From positions 3,406,001-3,470,000 of the forward strand of contig NZ_LR130778.1 in the NCBI RefSeq assembly GCF_900538275.1: a stretch of DNA of 64,000 nt. Direction: 5' to 3'. The translations under genes were made by a program, and so were the position numbers. Shown in pieces: positions 8,639 through 16,415 of the stretch. Every line of letters starts with the position of its first letter. The stretch's first letter is position 1. Origin of the DNA: Petrocella atlantisensis. GTDB taxonomy: Bacteria > Bacillota > Clostridia > Lachnospirales > Vallitaleaceae. The notes beneath the pieces were generated by a model. The model saw only the letters and a program-made list of their open reading frames with translations. It searched no databases and had not been told where the DNA came from.

Positions 8639-9526
8639 ATGTCACATAATCATAGCCATAGCCACACACATACCCATGCCCATAATCATTCCCAAAGCAG
8701 CTACAGCAATATCGCTATTGCCTTTACCCTGAATTTTGTTTTTTCTATTATTGAAATCGTTGGTGGGATATTGACCAATAGTACCGCTATTTTATCAGAT
8801 GCAGTACATGACTTGGGCGATAGTCTGGCCCTAGCCATGTCCTATGTCACTGAAAAACTTAGTAAAAATGAAGCAACAGAAACATACAACTACGGATATA
8901 AACGCTTTTCACTAATCGGTGCTATAATCAACATTCTTGTGCTGTCTGTCGGAACAGCATATGTACTTCGTGAAGCAATAATATCCTTTCAACATCCTGA
9001 ACCAGTAGATGCAAATGGTATGCTTTGGCTAGCAATTCTTGGAATTACTGTCAATGGTCTTGCTGCTTTTAGGATGAAAGGTTCGAAGAAAGTCTTAGAT
9101 CGTACAGTTGTACTTCATCTTTTAGAAGATCTAATGGGCTGGGTAGCCGTTCTTGTTGTTAGCGTTGTTATAAGATATACAAGTTGGTACATACTAGACC
9201 CGATTCTATCTATGGTCATTGCTTTGATTGTTATTAGAAATATATGGTCAAACATTATACAGGTATATAGGATTATAATGCAATCTGTTCCGGATGCAGA
9301 ACTTTTTAATAGTATTAAGATGAATCTTGCAGGGATTAATGGGGTTATTGCTGTTGAAGATATAAAATTATGGACACTGGATGGAGACGACCATGTTATG
9401 ACAGCGACCATAAGATCAAATGATGTTGGCAACAATAGCAGCATTCTTCATTCAGCAAAGGATCTGGCTGATCAGAATAATATTCATTTTAGTACAATAG
9501 AGATTATCAATAGCTCAAGAGAATAG
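8639..9526 (+). CDS. Cation diffusion facilitator, Zn/Cd efflux (CzcD/ZitB-like)
   Basis: 295 residues: a His-rich N-terminus (HSHSHTHTHAHNH), six predicted membrane helices, and a cytosolic ferredoxin-like domain from about 205. Helix 2 has the metal-site pattern SDAVHDLGDS and helix 5 has HLLEDLMGW, both hallmarks of the family. CDF proteins exchange Zn or Cd for protons. AGGAGG precedes the ATG. It is co-transcribed with the ArsR repressor (12 bases between stop and ATG 9538) and sits behind a double-operator promoter. Zn versus Cd cannot be told from sequence. Confidence 0.95.
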   Translation: MSHNHSHSHTHTHAHNHSQSSYSNIAIAFTLNFVFSIIEIVGGILTNSTAILSDAVHDLGDSLALAMSYVTEKLSKNEATETYNYGYKRFSLIGAIINILVLSVGTAYVLREAIISFQHPEPVDANGMLWLAILGITVNGLAAFRMKGSKKVLDRTVVLHLLEDLMGWVAVLVVSVVIRYTSWYILDPILSMVIALIVIRNIWSNIIQVYRIIMQSVPDAELFNSIKMNLAGINGVIAVEDIKLWTLDGDDHVMTATIRSNDVGNNSSILHSAKDLADQNNIHFSTIEIINSSRE

Positions 9527-9537
9527 AGGTGCAGCTT

Positions 9538-9897
9538 ATGACTACAAGTAATCAAAGGACAGACTGTGAACCCAATAATCCGCAGAAAGTTGAAATGCTT
9601 AAGGAGAAACTCAATTCTAGGACCAACATTGACAGTGTTGTGGATTTTCTGAAGATAATCTCTGATCCTACCAGAATGAAAATGCTTTTGATATTGGAAC
9701 ATGATGAAGTCAGTGTAAATGACATTGCCGTAACCATGGATATGACTAAATCAGCTATATCTCATCAGCTAAAACTTTTAAAGGATATGGGGTATGTTAA
9801 GGGGCGAAAAGAAGGTCGTCAAAAATACTATACTTTGTATGATGATCATATAGTAAACATCATTCACGCTGCCTATGATCATGTGAAGCACTGCTGA
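9538..9897 (+). CDS. ArsR/SmtB-family repressor
   Basis: 119-residue winged-helix protein with EVSVNDIAVTMDMTKSAISH as the recognition region. It lacks the CVC of the first ArsR protein, so metal binding must use other residues; CzrA-type zinc sensors use His/Asp at the C-terminal helix, and here the tail has D and H residues (DDHIVNIIHAAYDHVKHC). ATG 9538 is preferred with GAGG 8 bases upstream; GTG 9529 overlaps that site. It probably represses the CDF operon through the dyads at 8542-8592. Confidence 0.88.
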   Translation: MTTSNQRTDCEPNNPQKVEMLKEKLNSRTNIDSVVDFLKIISDPTRMKMLLILEHDEVSVNDIAVTMDMTKSAISHQLKLLKDMGYVKGRKEGRQKYYTLYDDHIVNIIHAAYDHVKHC

Positions 9898-9933
9898 TTA
9901 TTTGCCTATAATCAGATAAAAGGAGGACTTGTT

Positions 9934-10512
9934 ATGCTTATTGGTTACATACTATTTTTTATTTTCTACGGTGCCTATTTCACGAAAATGATGCTTCAGA
10001 GGCGTAAAGGCATCGAAACCGATCAATTAGGTAAGGGTGGTAAGGTTTATGGTAACAGAACTTTTGAGATTGTATTAAAATTTACAACCTACTTACTAGC
10101 GATGCTACAATTGATATCAGTTTATATATTTGACCCAAAATCTATACTAATAAGTCAACTTTATGCTGGATTAATAATCTCAGGTATTGGAACATCCATC
10201 TTTATCATAGCTATGTACCAGATGAAAGATAGTTGGCGGGCTGGAATAGACCCTTCAGCGAAAACTGATCTAGTAACCGATGGCCTCTATAGTTTTAGTA
10301 GAAATCCTGCATTTGTTGGATTTGACTGCTTTTATATTGGTTTTGGTATTGGCTATTCAAACATCATTATTATGTTTTTGTCGGTGTTTACAATACTTCT
10401 TTTCCACAACCAGATCCTTCAAGAGGAAAAATATCTTGCAGACGAATTTGGGGAAGACTATATACGCTACATGAAAGAGGTTCCCAGATATTTATTATTA
10501 AAAAGCAATTAA
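9934..10512 (+). CDS. Membrane methyltransferase of the ICMT/PEMT type
   Basis: 192 residues with four or five hydrophobic helices. The C-terminal signature GLYSFSRNPAFVGF plus EEKYLADEFGEDYIRYMKEVPRY is typical of isoprenylcysteine carboxyl methyltransferase-like and phospholipid methyltransferase-like proteins, which use S-adenosylmethionine at the membrane. Bacterial members have varied or unknown substrates. It follows the ArsR gene by 36 bases with AAAGGAGG upstream, so it is probably the third gene of the CDF operon. A link to metal stress is unproven. Confidence 0.75.
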   Translation: MLIGYILFFIFYGAYFTKMMLQRRKGIETDQLGKGGKVYGNRTFEIVLKFTTYLLAMLQLISVYIFDPKSILISQLYAGLIISGIGTSIFIIAMYQMKDSWRAGIDPSAKTDLVTDGLYSFSRNPAFVGFDCFYIGFGIGYSNIIIMFLSVFTILLFHNQILQEEKYLADEFGEDYIRYMKEVPRYLLLKSN

Positions 10513-10631
10513 TTGCTCCTATTAAAAAGTGACTCATGCCTAGAATTGTCAGTAAGGACTCTAAATACATGCAAATGTAGCAGGTTGATATCTACGCTAT
10601 ACAGGCGTAGGACGATGCTAATAATATAAGA

Positions 10632-10669
10632 AAAATGCTCTTTCGCTGTTTTGTGAAAGAGCATTTTTT
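10632..10669 (+). terminator. Terminator closing the CDF operon
   Basis: Perfect 13-bp stem AAAATGCTCTTTC (10632-10644) / GAAAGAGCATTTT (10655-10667) running into a T tract. Confidence 0.9.
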
Positions 10670-10736
10670 GTATTAGATATTGAAGTATCTCATGTATTCA
10701 TTTTTTACTGAAGCCTGCGATAGCTTGGCATATAGT

Positions 10737-10756
10737 TTATGACAAGCTTGTCATAA
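10737..10756. repeat. Perfect 20-bp palindrome outside the left RIT repeat
   Basis: TTATGACAAG followed by its exact complement CTTGTCATAA, two bases outside the left inverted repeat. The half TTATGACAAG recurs at 14139-14148, about 45 bp inside the right repeat. It may be a recombinase-binding site. Confidence 0.75.
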
Positions 10757-10757
10757 G

Positions 10758-10792
10758 GTGTATTATGGAAAGCAAATAATTATGTAAAGTAA
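10758..10792. repeat. Left terminal inverted repeat of the RIT-like element
   Basis: 35 bp matching the complement of 14191-14225 at 32 positions. The core TTATGGAAAGCAA and the inner ATTATGTAAAGTAA are identical. It is oriented inward towards the recombinase trio. Confidence 0.8.
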
Positions 10793-10844
10793 ACTGATGA
10801 ATCGTTATGAATTGGGTGTTATCCATCAGTTTTTCTTTACATAA
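10780..10844. repeat. Large hairpin at the left end, possible terminator of the trio
   Basis: TTATGTAAAG plus AAACTGATG (10780-10799) pair with CATCAGTTTTTCTTTACATAA (10824-10844), with a small bulge and a 24-nt loop. The outer arm reuses part of the left inverted repeat. On the minus strand it follows the last trio gene by about 20 bases and could end its transcript. Confidence 0.65.
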
Positions 10845-10863
10845 GAGTCACGATTTACGAAAC

Positions 10864-11874
10864 TTATTTCATAAGTCTTTTAAGCCAATCCATTAATGCT
10901 GTATCATCTCTCCATTCTTCTTGTTGTTGATCTGGAAGAATTTCCTTCCCATTATTCATTTTTTCCAATGCTTCACGTTTCATCTTTACGCTTGTTTTTG
11001 AGTAAATTTCAGTCACCTTCAAATCTGTATGCCCCAGAAAATCTCTTATAAATATTGGATTCACATTTGCTTCTGTTAGATGCATCGCTTTTGTATGTCT
11101 TATTCGATGGGGTGAAATCTCTGTAATCCCGCACTGGTTAGCATATTTACTTAATATATACACAATGCCTTGACGAGTAAGTTTTTTTCCTTGAGAATTG
11201 AAAAATAAAGGATGTTCACTTTTTACATAATAATCCAGGTTTTGTTCCTTTAAGTATTGTCTCATCAAGATAGCTGTTTTATCCATTAGCGGAACACGTC
11301 TTGTTTTTCTACCTTTGCCAGTCAACTTCACTTGTGCAGGCGTGTTAATTCTTAAATCACGTACCTTTAAATCAGCAAGTTCCTGTACCCGAGCTCCGCT
11401 GTCATACAATAGGGTAAGTAACGCTTGATCTCTGCGACCTTTCTTCTTTGATGTATCAGGTGAAGCTAACAACTCTTTTGTTTCATCTTCATTAAGGTAA
11501 CTGATTACTTTCTTTTCTGCTTTTTTAAAGGGAATAGCTAACACTTGCTGACATTGAAACATGTATTCAGGAACCTGTTTTTGTATATATCTGAAAAAAG
11601 AGTGTATTGCTGCTAACCGTTGATTCCTTGTACTAATACAGTTGCCACGTTCTGTTTCGAGCCAGTTTAGAAATTCTGTGATTGTGTCCACGGTCAAATC
11701 ACTGACTTTAAGGTTGTTGCTTTTTACATTCTTTACAGATGTCATATAATTCAGCAGTTGTATATAAGTATCACGATAAGAAGATATCGTATTATTACTT
11801 TGGTTATGTATAATTGGAAGTTCATTTAATAGAAAATTACTTAATAGTAGCGGGAAATCGTTAGTCATCTTCAT
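10864..11874 (-). CDS. Tyrosine recombinase, third of the trio (RitC-like)
   Basis: 336 residues: an N-terminal SAM-like core-binding domain (about 1-125) and a C-terminal catalytic domain. Visible catalytic elements are the first Arg in SGARVQELADL, HRIRHT, a HIS-type LGHTDL and the Tyr in TEIYSK. All are intact, so the enzyme may be active. The start overlaps the end of the middle gene by 14 bases and has GGAGGT upstream. RIT proteins are thought to act together on the element's ends. A chromosomal XerC/D role is unlikely given this arrangement. Confidence 0.88.
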   Translation of the reverse strand: MKMTNDFPLLLSNFLLNELPIIHNQSNNTISSYRDTYIQLLNYMTSVKNVKSNNLKVSDLTVDTITEFLNWLETERGNCISTRNQRLAAIHSFFRYIQKQVPEYMFQCQQVLAIPFKKAEKKVISYLNEDETKELLASPDTSKKKGRRDQALLTLLYDSGARVQELADLKVRDLRINTPAQVKLTGKGRKTRRVPLMDKTAILMRQYLKEQNLDYYVKSEHPLFFNSQGKKLTRQGIVYILSKYANQCGITEISPHRIRHTKAMHLTEANVNPIFIRDFLGHTDLKVTEIYSKTSVKMKREALEKMNNGKEILPDQQQEEWRDDTALMDWLKRLMK

Positions 11875-12852
11875 ATTCTGTTTTAACCTCCAAATCTGGT
11901 ATAATCTGACTGTAAATCTGATTAATCTGATTGACCAAATCCGGAAATACTTCAGCTGTAAGTTTTAAGTATTTTCCGGTTTCTGATAAAGTAGCATGCC
12001 CCAAATAAGTCATCAATAGTGGTAATGCAACTTCATGGGATATTCCTTCATGGAACATTTTACTCATACTATGTACACAAAAAGTATGCCTTAAGTTATG
12101 TAGATGTGGTCCACCATATTTACGTCCTCCTGATTTAATGCCACATTCAAAAAGAATATCATGAAAATAATGATTAACTGCCGTTTTTTCATAATGACCT
12201 GTTCCTCTGTTACTTTTAAAAAAATATTCATCTCCGAAATATAACGGATGGATTTTTTGTTGTACCAATGCATATATTCTGCGACTGATTCCGAGAAGGG
12301 AACATCCCTATCTTTATTGTTTTTTGCATTTTTTACATGTAGAATTTTATTCTTAAAATCCACATCTTTCATCCGTAGTCCAAGTGTTTCTGAAATACGC
12401 AATCCACAACTATATTGAATTCTTAGAATGGTAGGATAAAAGATATGAGTTCGGGATGCATGTGGTTTTATATTATCAGCAGCACAAAAAATATCATTGA
12501 TTTCATCATGTGTAAAAATATATGGTTTGAAATTTTCATATTGTTTCGTTACATTAGAGACATCAAGTATATATGCAGAAATACCATGTCTTATCATATA
12601 CTTAGACAAAACTCGTATAAGTGCAACCCGGCTTTCTTGTGTCGACTGATGCCAGTTAGGGTCCCGTTTGACAAATGATAAACATAATTCTTTTGTCAAA
12701 CCCTTTGTACAATCAAATGATTTGCTCATCTCATCCAAAACACCCATCAATCGTTCTTGTTCCTTGTACTTGTATCCAAGATTTCTTTTTTCGATCAACA
12801 TTCCTTGTAGGTGTAAAGCCAAAGGACCTGAAAATAGTTTATTCTCTGACAT
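11861..12852 (-). pseudogene. Tyrosine recombinase, middle of the trio (RitB-like), frameshifted
   Basis: Two overlapping reading frames together make one recombinase of about 331 residues. Frame one (from ATG 12852) supplies the core-binding domain and first catalytic Arg (CGLRISETLGLR) up to HWYNKK. The other frame continues with IHPLYFGDEYF and carries NLRHT, LGHATLSE and the C-terminal Tyr (GKYLKLT). The switch is a -1 shift at a run of six A (six T on the plus strand, 12253-12258). This is either a one-base mutation, a sequencing error, or slippage used deliberately, as some transposases do. GGAGG before 12852 and the coupled start support one original gene. Confidence 0.8.
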
Positions 12853-14077
12853 AATCCTTCACCTCCAGTTCTAAGGTGCATTTCTTTAGTCCCTTCATAT
12901 CCACTCGCAGATAATGCTTAGCAACCTGTGGATCAGAATGCCCCAGGATATCTGAAATCATGTTTACTCCAACGTTGTTCTGTAAAAGATTAGTTGCCAG
13001 TGAATGTCTAAGTGAATGCCAACCGCAATGCTTTGTTTTCTCTACCGGAATGCCTGCACGTTTTAACGCTTTATTAAAATTATGCCCAAGAGTGCTTTTA
13101 AATGGTTTACCTTTATAAGGCGCATTATGTACTACAAATATATTTTCACAATCTGTAATAGGACGCCCATTTTTCAAATAGTCAATGATTGCCCATCCTA
13201 CATCATTTGGAATTGGAAGTGTAAGTGGTTCCTTTGTCTTATTTTGAATGATTGATAGCTGTTTACTGAACCAATCGATATCATCAATCTTTAAATTGAT
13301 TATGTCTCCAATCCTCATACCGAGTCTTGCTGCAATTAGCATCATAGCATAATCACGCTTTCCCACAGGATTAGTTGTATCTATTGCGCTTATTAGTGAC
13401 TGGATTTGATCTTCCGTCCATACATTAGGAAGCTTTAAACGAGAACTTTGAGGTGCTTGTGGGAGATAATACTCAATGGTATAATCAACATACTTGTTCA
13501 GATAAGCATATTTGAAATATTGACGTAAGATGGAAATTCTCCATGCAATAGTGCCGGGAGCTAACCCTACTAAAGATTCGACATATCTTGAAATGAGTTT
13601 GGCCGTTATACCATTTAAATCATAGACATTTGCTGCATCTAATAATAGAATCAGCTCTGTAACTGTAGTATTAATTCTTGTTATATAGTTATGCGAACGA
13701 CCATATTCCACTTTCTGTTTTATAAAGTTTTCGGTTACTTCCTTAAAAGCCTCAGGCCATACTATTTCCCCATGAAAATCATGTCTTCGAAATAAAATGC
13801 CAAAATTATAGTATTCTGCAAGCGAACGGATAACACGGAAATAATACATTTCATTCTTGGAATTTTCTCCAGATGTAACAAAACCACCAAGTTGATTAAA
13901 CTTCGTTACGAGGAAATCTGTTCCAATGGATTGTGAATAATCGCAATCACCTGCGTATTCTGTAAATTCCTGAAAAACTTTCCTGTACCTGCGCATGGAA
14001 TCCTCAGAATAACCAAGCTCAACCAACTTGTTTTCCAATTCTTTACACAGATTAGTTACTTTGATTTGTCTCATCAT
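12839..14077 (-). CDS. Tyrosine recombinase, first of the trio (RitA-like)
   Basis: 412 residues. The long N-terminal part (about 1-210) includes a core-binding region; the catalytic domain follows with ARLGMRIGD (first Arg), WHSLRHS (His-Arg), LGHSDPQ and the Tyr of AKHYLRV. All catalytic positions are present. ATG 14077 has GGAG 8 bases upstream. It is the promoter-proximal gene of the trio, 113 bases from the right inverted repeat, and overlaps the middle gene by 14 bases. Its size fits the larger member of RIT trios. Confidence 0.88.
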   Translation of the reverse strand: MMRQIKVTNLCKELENKLVELGYSEDSMRRYRKVFQEFTEYAGDCDYSQSIGTDFLVTKFNQLGGFVTSGENSKNEMYYFRVIRSLAEYYNFGILFRRHDFHGEIVWPEAFKEVTENFIKQKVEYGRSHNYITRINTTVTELILLLDAANVYDLNGITAKLISRYVESLVGLAPGTIAWRISILRQYFKYAYLNKYVDYTIEYYLPQAPQSSRLKLPNVWTEDQIQSLISAIDTTNPVGKRDYAMMLIAARLGMRIGDIINLKIDDIDWFSKQLSIIQNKTKEPLTLPIPNDVGWAIIDYLKNGRPITDCENIFVVHNAPYKGKPFKSTLGHNFNKALKRAGIPVEKTKHCGWHSLRHSLATNLLQNNVGVNMISDILGHSDPQVAKHYLRVDMKGLKKCTLELEVKDYVRE

Positions 14078-14190
14078 AACAAATCACTCCTTTAATCTAA
14101 TAGTAGTGCTTTCAACACTCCAATTAAATTATTAATTGTTATGACAAGTAAAGCAATTAAATATATAATAAATACAATGGGTTTTAAAAA

Positions 14191-14225
14191 TTACTTTACA
14201 TAATCACTTGCTTTCCATAATATAC
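14191..14225. repeat. Right terminal inverted repeat of the RIT-like element
   Basis: Complement of 10758-10792 at 32 of 35 positions. It contains the last codons and stop (14196-14198) of the neighbouring 313-residue recombinase, so repeat and gene end coincide. Confidence 0.8.
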
Positions 14226-15137
14226 TTGAGTTGTACTGATCTTCGTATGACCCAAGATTTTTTGGACCGTAGTTAGTGAAGCACCATTCTCAAGTGCTGC
14301 TGACGCAAAAGTATGGCGAAGCCGATGGGGATATAAATGGATATTGCACCTCTTGCCAATAGAAGCAATTTCATCCTGAAGTGCTCTTATCGAGACTTTC
14401 TGATAGGGCGGTCTTAGTTGGGTGAATAAGTATGGGCTTTCACCTTTGCGTCTGCTATGGTAGCGTTCTAGATACATCAGACACTTCTTATTCAGATAGC
14501 AGTAACGAACTTTCGAACCCTTACCGAGTACATGAAATTCACCAGTAACAACTTCGCTGTAAAGAAGGTCTATTATTTCTCCAATTCGACAACCGCTTGC
14601 GAGAAGAAACTCAAAAACTGCTCTTTCTCTATCAGTTTTACATGCTTCACGGCATAATTCAATTTCAATTACACTAAGCCCTTCTCGAGTATTATGAGTG
14701 CATTTTGGATAGTGGAGATGAGCTGCAGGGTTGTAATCAATAAGATTTTCCATAGCAAGCCAGTCCCAGAATGATTTTATACAAGAGATAATCCCACTTA
14801 TTGAGGAGAGTGAATTGTTTTGGCTCTTATAGTGTAAGAACTGCCGTAAATCATTGAGTGTTATATTTTTGGCGGGTTTATTAATGTAGAAAGTTAGTTC
14901 TTGGAGCATATAGAAGTAAACTCGTAAAGTACTTTTTGATAGCCCTTCAAAATGTCTTACCTTTAGGTATGTATGGATGTACTCAGGTAGATCAGTTGCT
15001 GTAATAGGGAAATTGTGTAAAGGATGAATATGATAGTCTGCTAAAATCGAGTCTATAATGTTGGATGCAAGGACATAGTCAGTAATAATGCCATCTTCGT
15101 CAAGTCGTTCTAGAATGATTTTTGTTACACTTAGCAT
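14196..15137 (-). CDS. Fourth tyrosine recombinase, C-terminus formed by the RIT repeat
   Basis: 313 residues with a SAM-like core-binding domain and a catalytic domain (GCRIGEIIDL, HRLRHTF, LGHTKIS, TTQVYYGK). The protein ends nine residues after the first likely nucleophile Tyr, whereas XerC/D-type enzymes usually have about 20 more residues that pack onto a partner subunit. The final codons lie inside the right inverted repeat, suggesting the RIT-like element replaced the original tail. ATG 15137 is preferred, with GAGGTG about 6 bases upstream; an in-frame GTG at 15146 overlaps that site. Activity is doubtful. Confidence 0.8.
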   Translation of the reverse strand: MLSVTKIILERLDEDGIITDYVLASNIIDSILADYHIHPLHNFPITATDLPEYIHTYLKVRHFEGLSKSTLRVYFYMLQELTFYINKPAKNITLNDLRQFLHYKSQNNSLSSISGIISCIKSFWDWLAMENLIDYNPAAHLHYPKCTHNTREGLSVIEIELCREACKTDRERAVFEFLLASGCRIGEIIDLLYSEVVTGEFHVLGKGSKVRYCYLNKKCLMYLERYHSRRKGESPYLFTQLRPPYQKVSIRALQDEIASIGKRCNIHLYPHRLRHTFASAALENGASLTTVQKILGHTKISTTQVYYGKQVIM

Positions 15138-15480
15138 ATTGATCACCTCAACTCAAGTATACAGGATTTTACTTTTGAAAATCCATAATTATGAGTTTGC
15201 ATTTGCTTCATTCCTGGCCTTTATAACGCGGTAGTTGAATAATGAAATACCTAAGATACTGAAGGTTCCATCAATTTGACAAGCCTTTTTATAATGCCCT
15301 AAATATGAATTGTAATATCATAAACAAACAAAAAATATAATTAGCAAATACCTAAATTGTAAGTTGGTTATGTTATAATTGTATGTAATGCTGAGGGTTG
15401 AATTTACGACCTTTATTGTGCAGGTGTTCAGGATGGAACATTAAGAAATTTATGATATTAGTCGGTGAACTCTATCATAA
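15138..15480. other. Intergenic region without a recognisable gene
   Basis: 343 bases of AT-rich sequence between the fourth recombinase and the resolvase remnant. I see no convincing coding frame, hairpin or repeat; it may be decayed mobile-element DNA. Confidence 0.5.
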
Positions 15481-15714
15481 GTAGCCTTAAAATTTGAGTT
15501 AGAGCAGCTGAAGGAACGTCAAGTTGAGGGTATTGCAATTGCAAAAGCTCAAGGTAAATACAAGGGGCGGAAGAAAATCGAGATTGATGCTGATATGGAA
15601 GAGAATTTCCATCGGTGGAAAAGACGTGAGATTACTAAAGCGGAAGTAGTAAAACAGACAGGCTATAGCAGGTCTACGATATCTAGACGATTCAATGAGC
15701 TTGAAAGTGTGTGA
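15481..15714 (+). pseudogene. Remnant of a resolvase-type serine recombinase (C-terminus)
   Basis: An open frame without a good start encodes a helical linker and an HTH domain (GIAIAKAQGKYKGRKK, then TGYSRSTISRRFNEL). This is the C-terminal end of Tn3-type resolvases/invertases. The N-terminal catalytic domain with the nucleophile Ser is missing and an in-frame stop lies just upstream (15478-15480). It is probably debris of an older transposon beside the recombinase cluster. Confidence 0.8.
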
Positions 15715-15742
15715 TTGTGACACACCTTCAAGCTCATTTTTT
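15696..15742 (+). terminator. Strong hairpin terminator over the end of the resolvase remnant
   Basis: TGAGCTTGAAAGTGTGT pairs with ACACACCTTCAAGCTCA (one bulge) and is followed by TTTTTT. Confidence 0.85.
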
Positions 15743-15846
15743 GATGTGTTTTGTTTCACCACAGGGTGGCCTGAAATACGCTGAATATGTATATTTAAGG
15801 TGTATGAAGAGTTGGGTAAGGAATGGATGCTATAAATCTAAAAAAA

Positions 15847-15908
15847 GGACAATCATGGACAATCATGGACAGGAAATGCTTTACAAGTCCATGATTGTAT
15901 GGTAAAAT
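15847..15908 (+). promoter_or_regulatory. Promoter of the copA operon with three copies of a 12-bp operator
   Basis: TTTACA (15880-15885) and TAAAAT (15903-15908) are spaced 17 bp. ACAATCATGGAC occurs twice in direct orientation 10 bp apart (15849-15860, 15859-15870) and once inverted (15887-15898) inside the -35/-10 spacer. One helical turn between the direct copies and an inverted copy in the core promoter is a strong regulator-binding layout. The likely ligand is the HTH protein encoded immediately downstream. Confidence 0.75.
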
Positions 15909-15926
15909 TACATTGAGGTGATGAAG

Positions 15927-16403
15927 ATGGAACAAAATTCTATGACAATTGATGAAGCAGCAGATAAATTAGGTGTACATCCTAAAACAATAAGACGTTA
16001 TATTAGCGGTGGTAAGATTTCAGCTCAAAAGATTGCTGGATCTTGGAGAATCAATGAAGAATCTTTAAAGGCATACGTTGATTCATGTGAAGCAACGGAA
16101 CATACGCACCAACCAGTCAGTAAAGATGATTTTTGTATTTTTATGGACAGTGAGTATTTTGATTCAGAGGAAGTTATACAGATATGCACAATCGTTGATT
16201 ATTATGTATACGATGATAGTGTGAAGCAATTACTGAAAGAAGTTGTCGGTGTTGTCGCTGATCATAGCTTGGATAACAAAAAAAGTAGATTCAACTACGT
16301 TTACGACGATGCTGATAATAAAATGCGCTTAGTATTTTGGGGTGCCCCTTCATACATAGGCAAAATAATAGAAGTTATGAAGGCCTATGAAAAAAACACA
16401 TAA
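15927..16403 (+). CDS. Excisionase-fold HTH regulator of the copA operon (novel C-terminal domain)
   Basis: 158 residues. Residues about 5-50 (TIDEAADKLGVHPKTIRRYI, then AQKIAGSWRINEESLKAYV) form a MerR/AlpA/excisionase-type winged helix as in 'helix-turn-helix domain, excisionase family' proteins. The C-terminal 100 residues match no family I know. Cys/His residues occur near the hinge (CEATEHTHQ) and at DFCIF and QICTIV, and could bind Cu(I). It lies 12 bases before copA with its own multi-copy operator, so it is probably the copper-responsive regulator. No CueR, CsoR or CopY is visible nearby. ATG 15927 is preferred, with GAGGTGA at 15915-15921. Confidence 0.7.
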   Translation: MEQNSMTIDEAADKLGVHPKTIRRYISGGKISAQKIAGSWRINEESLKAYVDSCEATEHTHQPVSKDDFCIFMDSEYFDSEEVIQICTIVDYYVYDDSVKQLLKEVVGVVADHSLDNKKSRFNYVYDDADNKMRLVFWGAPSYIGKIIEVMKAYEKNT

Positions 16404-16415
16404 GGAGGTTACTTT

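Larger units (their letters stand above)
10758..14225 (-). mobile_element. RIT-like element: three overlapping tyrosine recombinases between inverted repeats
   Basis: Three tyrosine-recombinase genes on the minus strand (412, about 331 and 336 residues) overlap by 14 bases each, and each has its own GGAG or GGAGGT ribosome site. They lie between 35-bp imperfect inverted repeats (10758-10792 and 14191-14225). This organisation matches the published RIT (recombinases in trio) elements. I see no cargo gene. The middle gene is frameshifted, so present mobility is uncertain. Confidence 0.75.

Noticed and set aside
14196-15137. Chromosomal XerC or XerD
   Set aside because: It lies in a mobile patch, its C-terminus is cut short in a terminal repeat, and no dif-like context is seen.
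15711-15905. 64-codon ORF upstream of the copA regulator
   Set aside because: It spans a terminator stem, the operator repeats and the promoter; no ribosome site or family resemblance.
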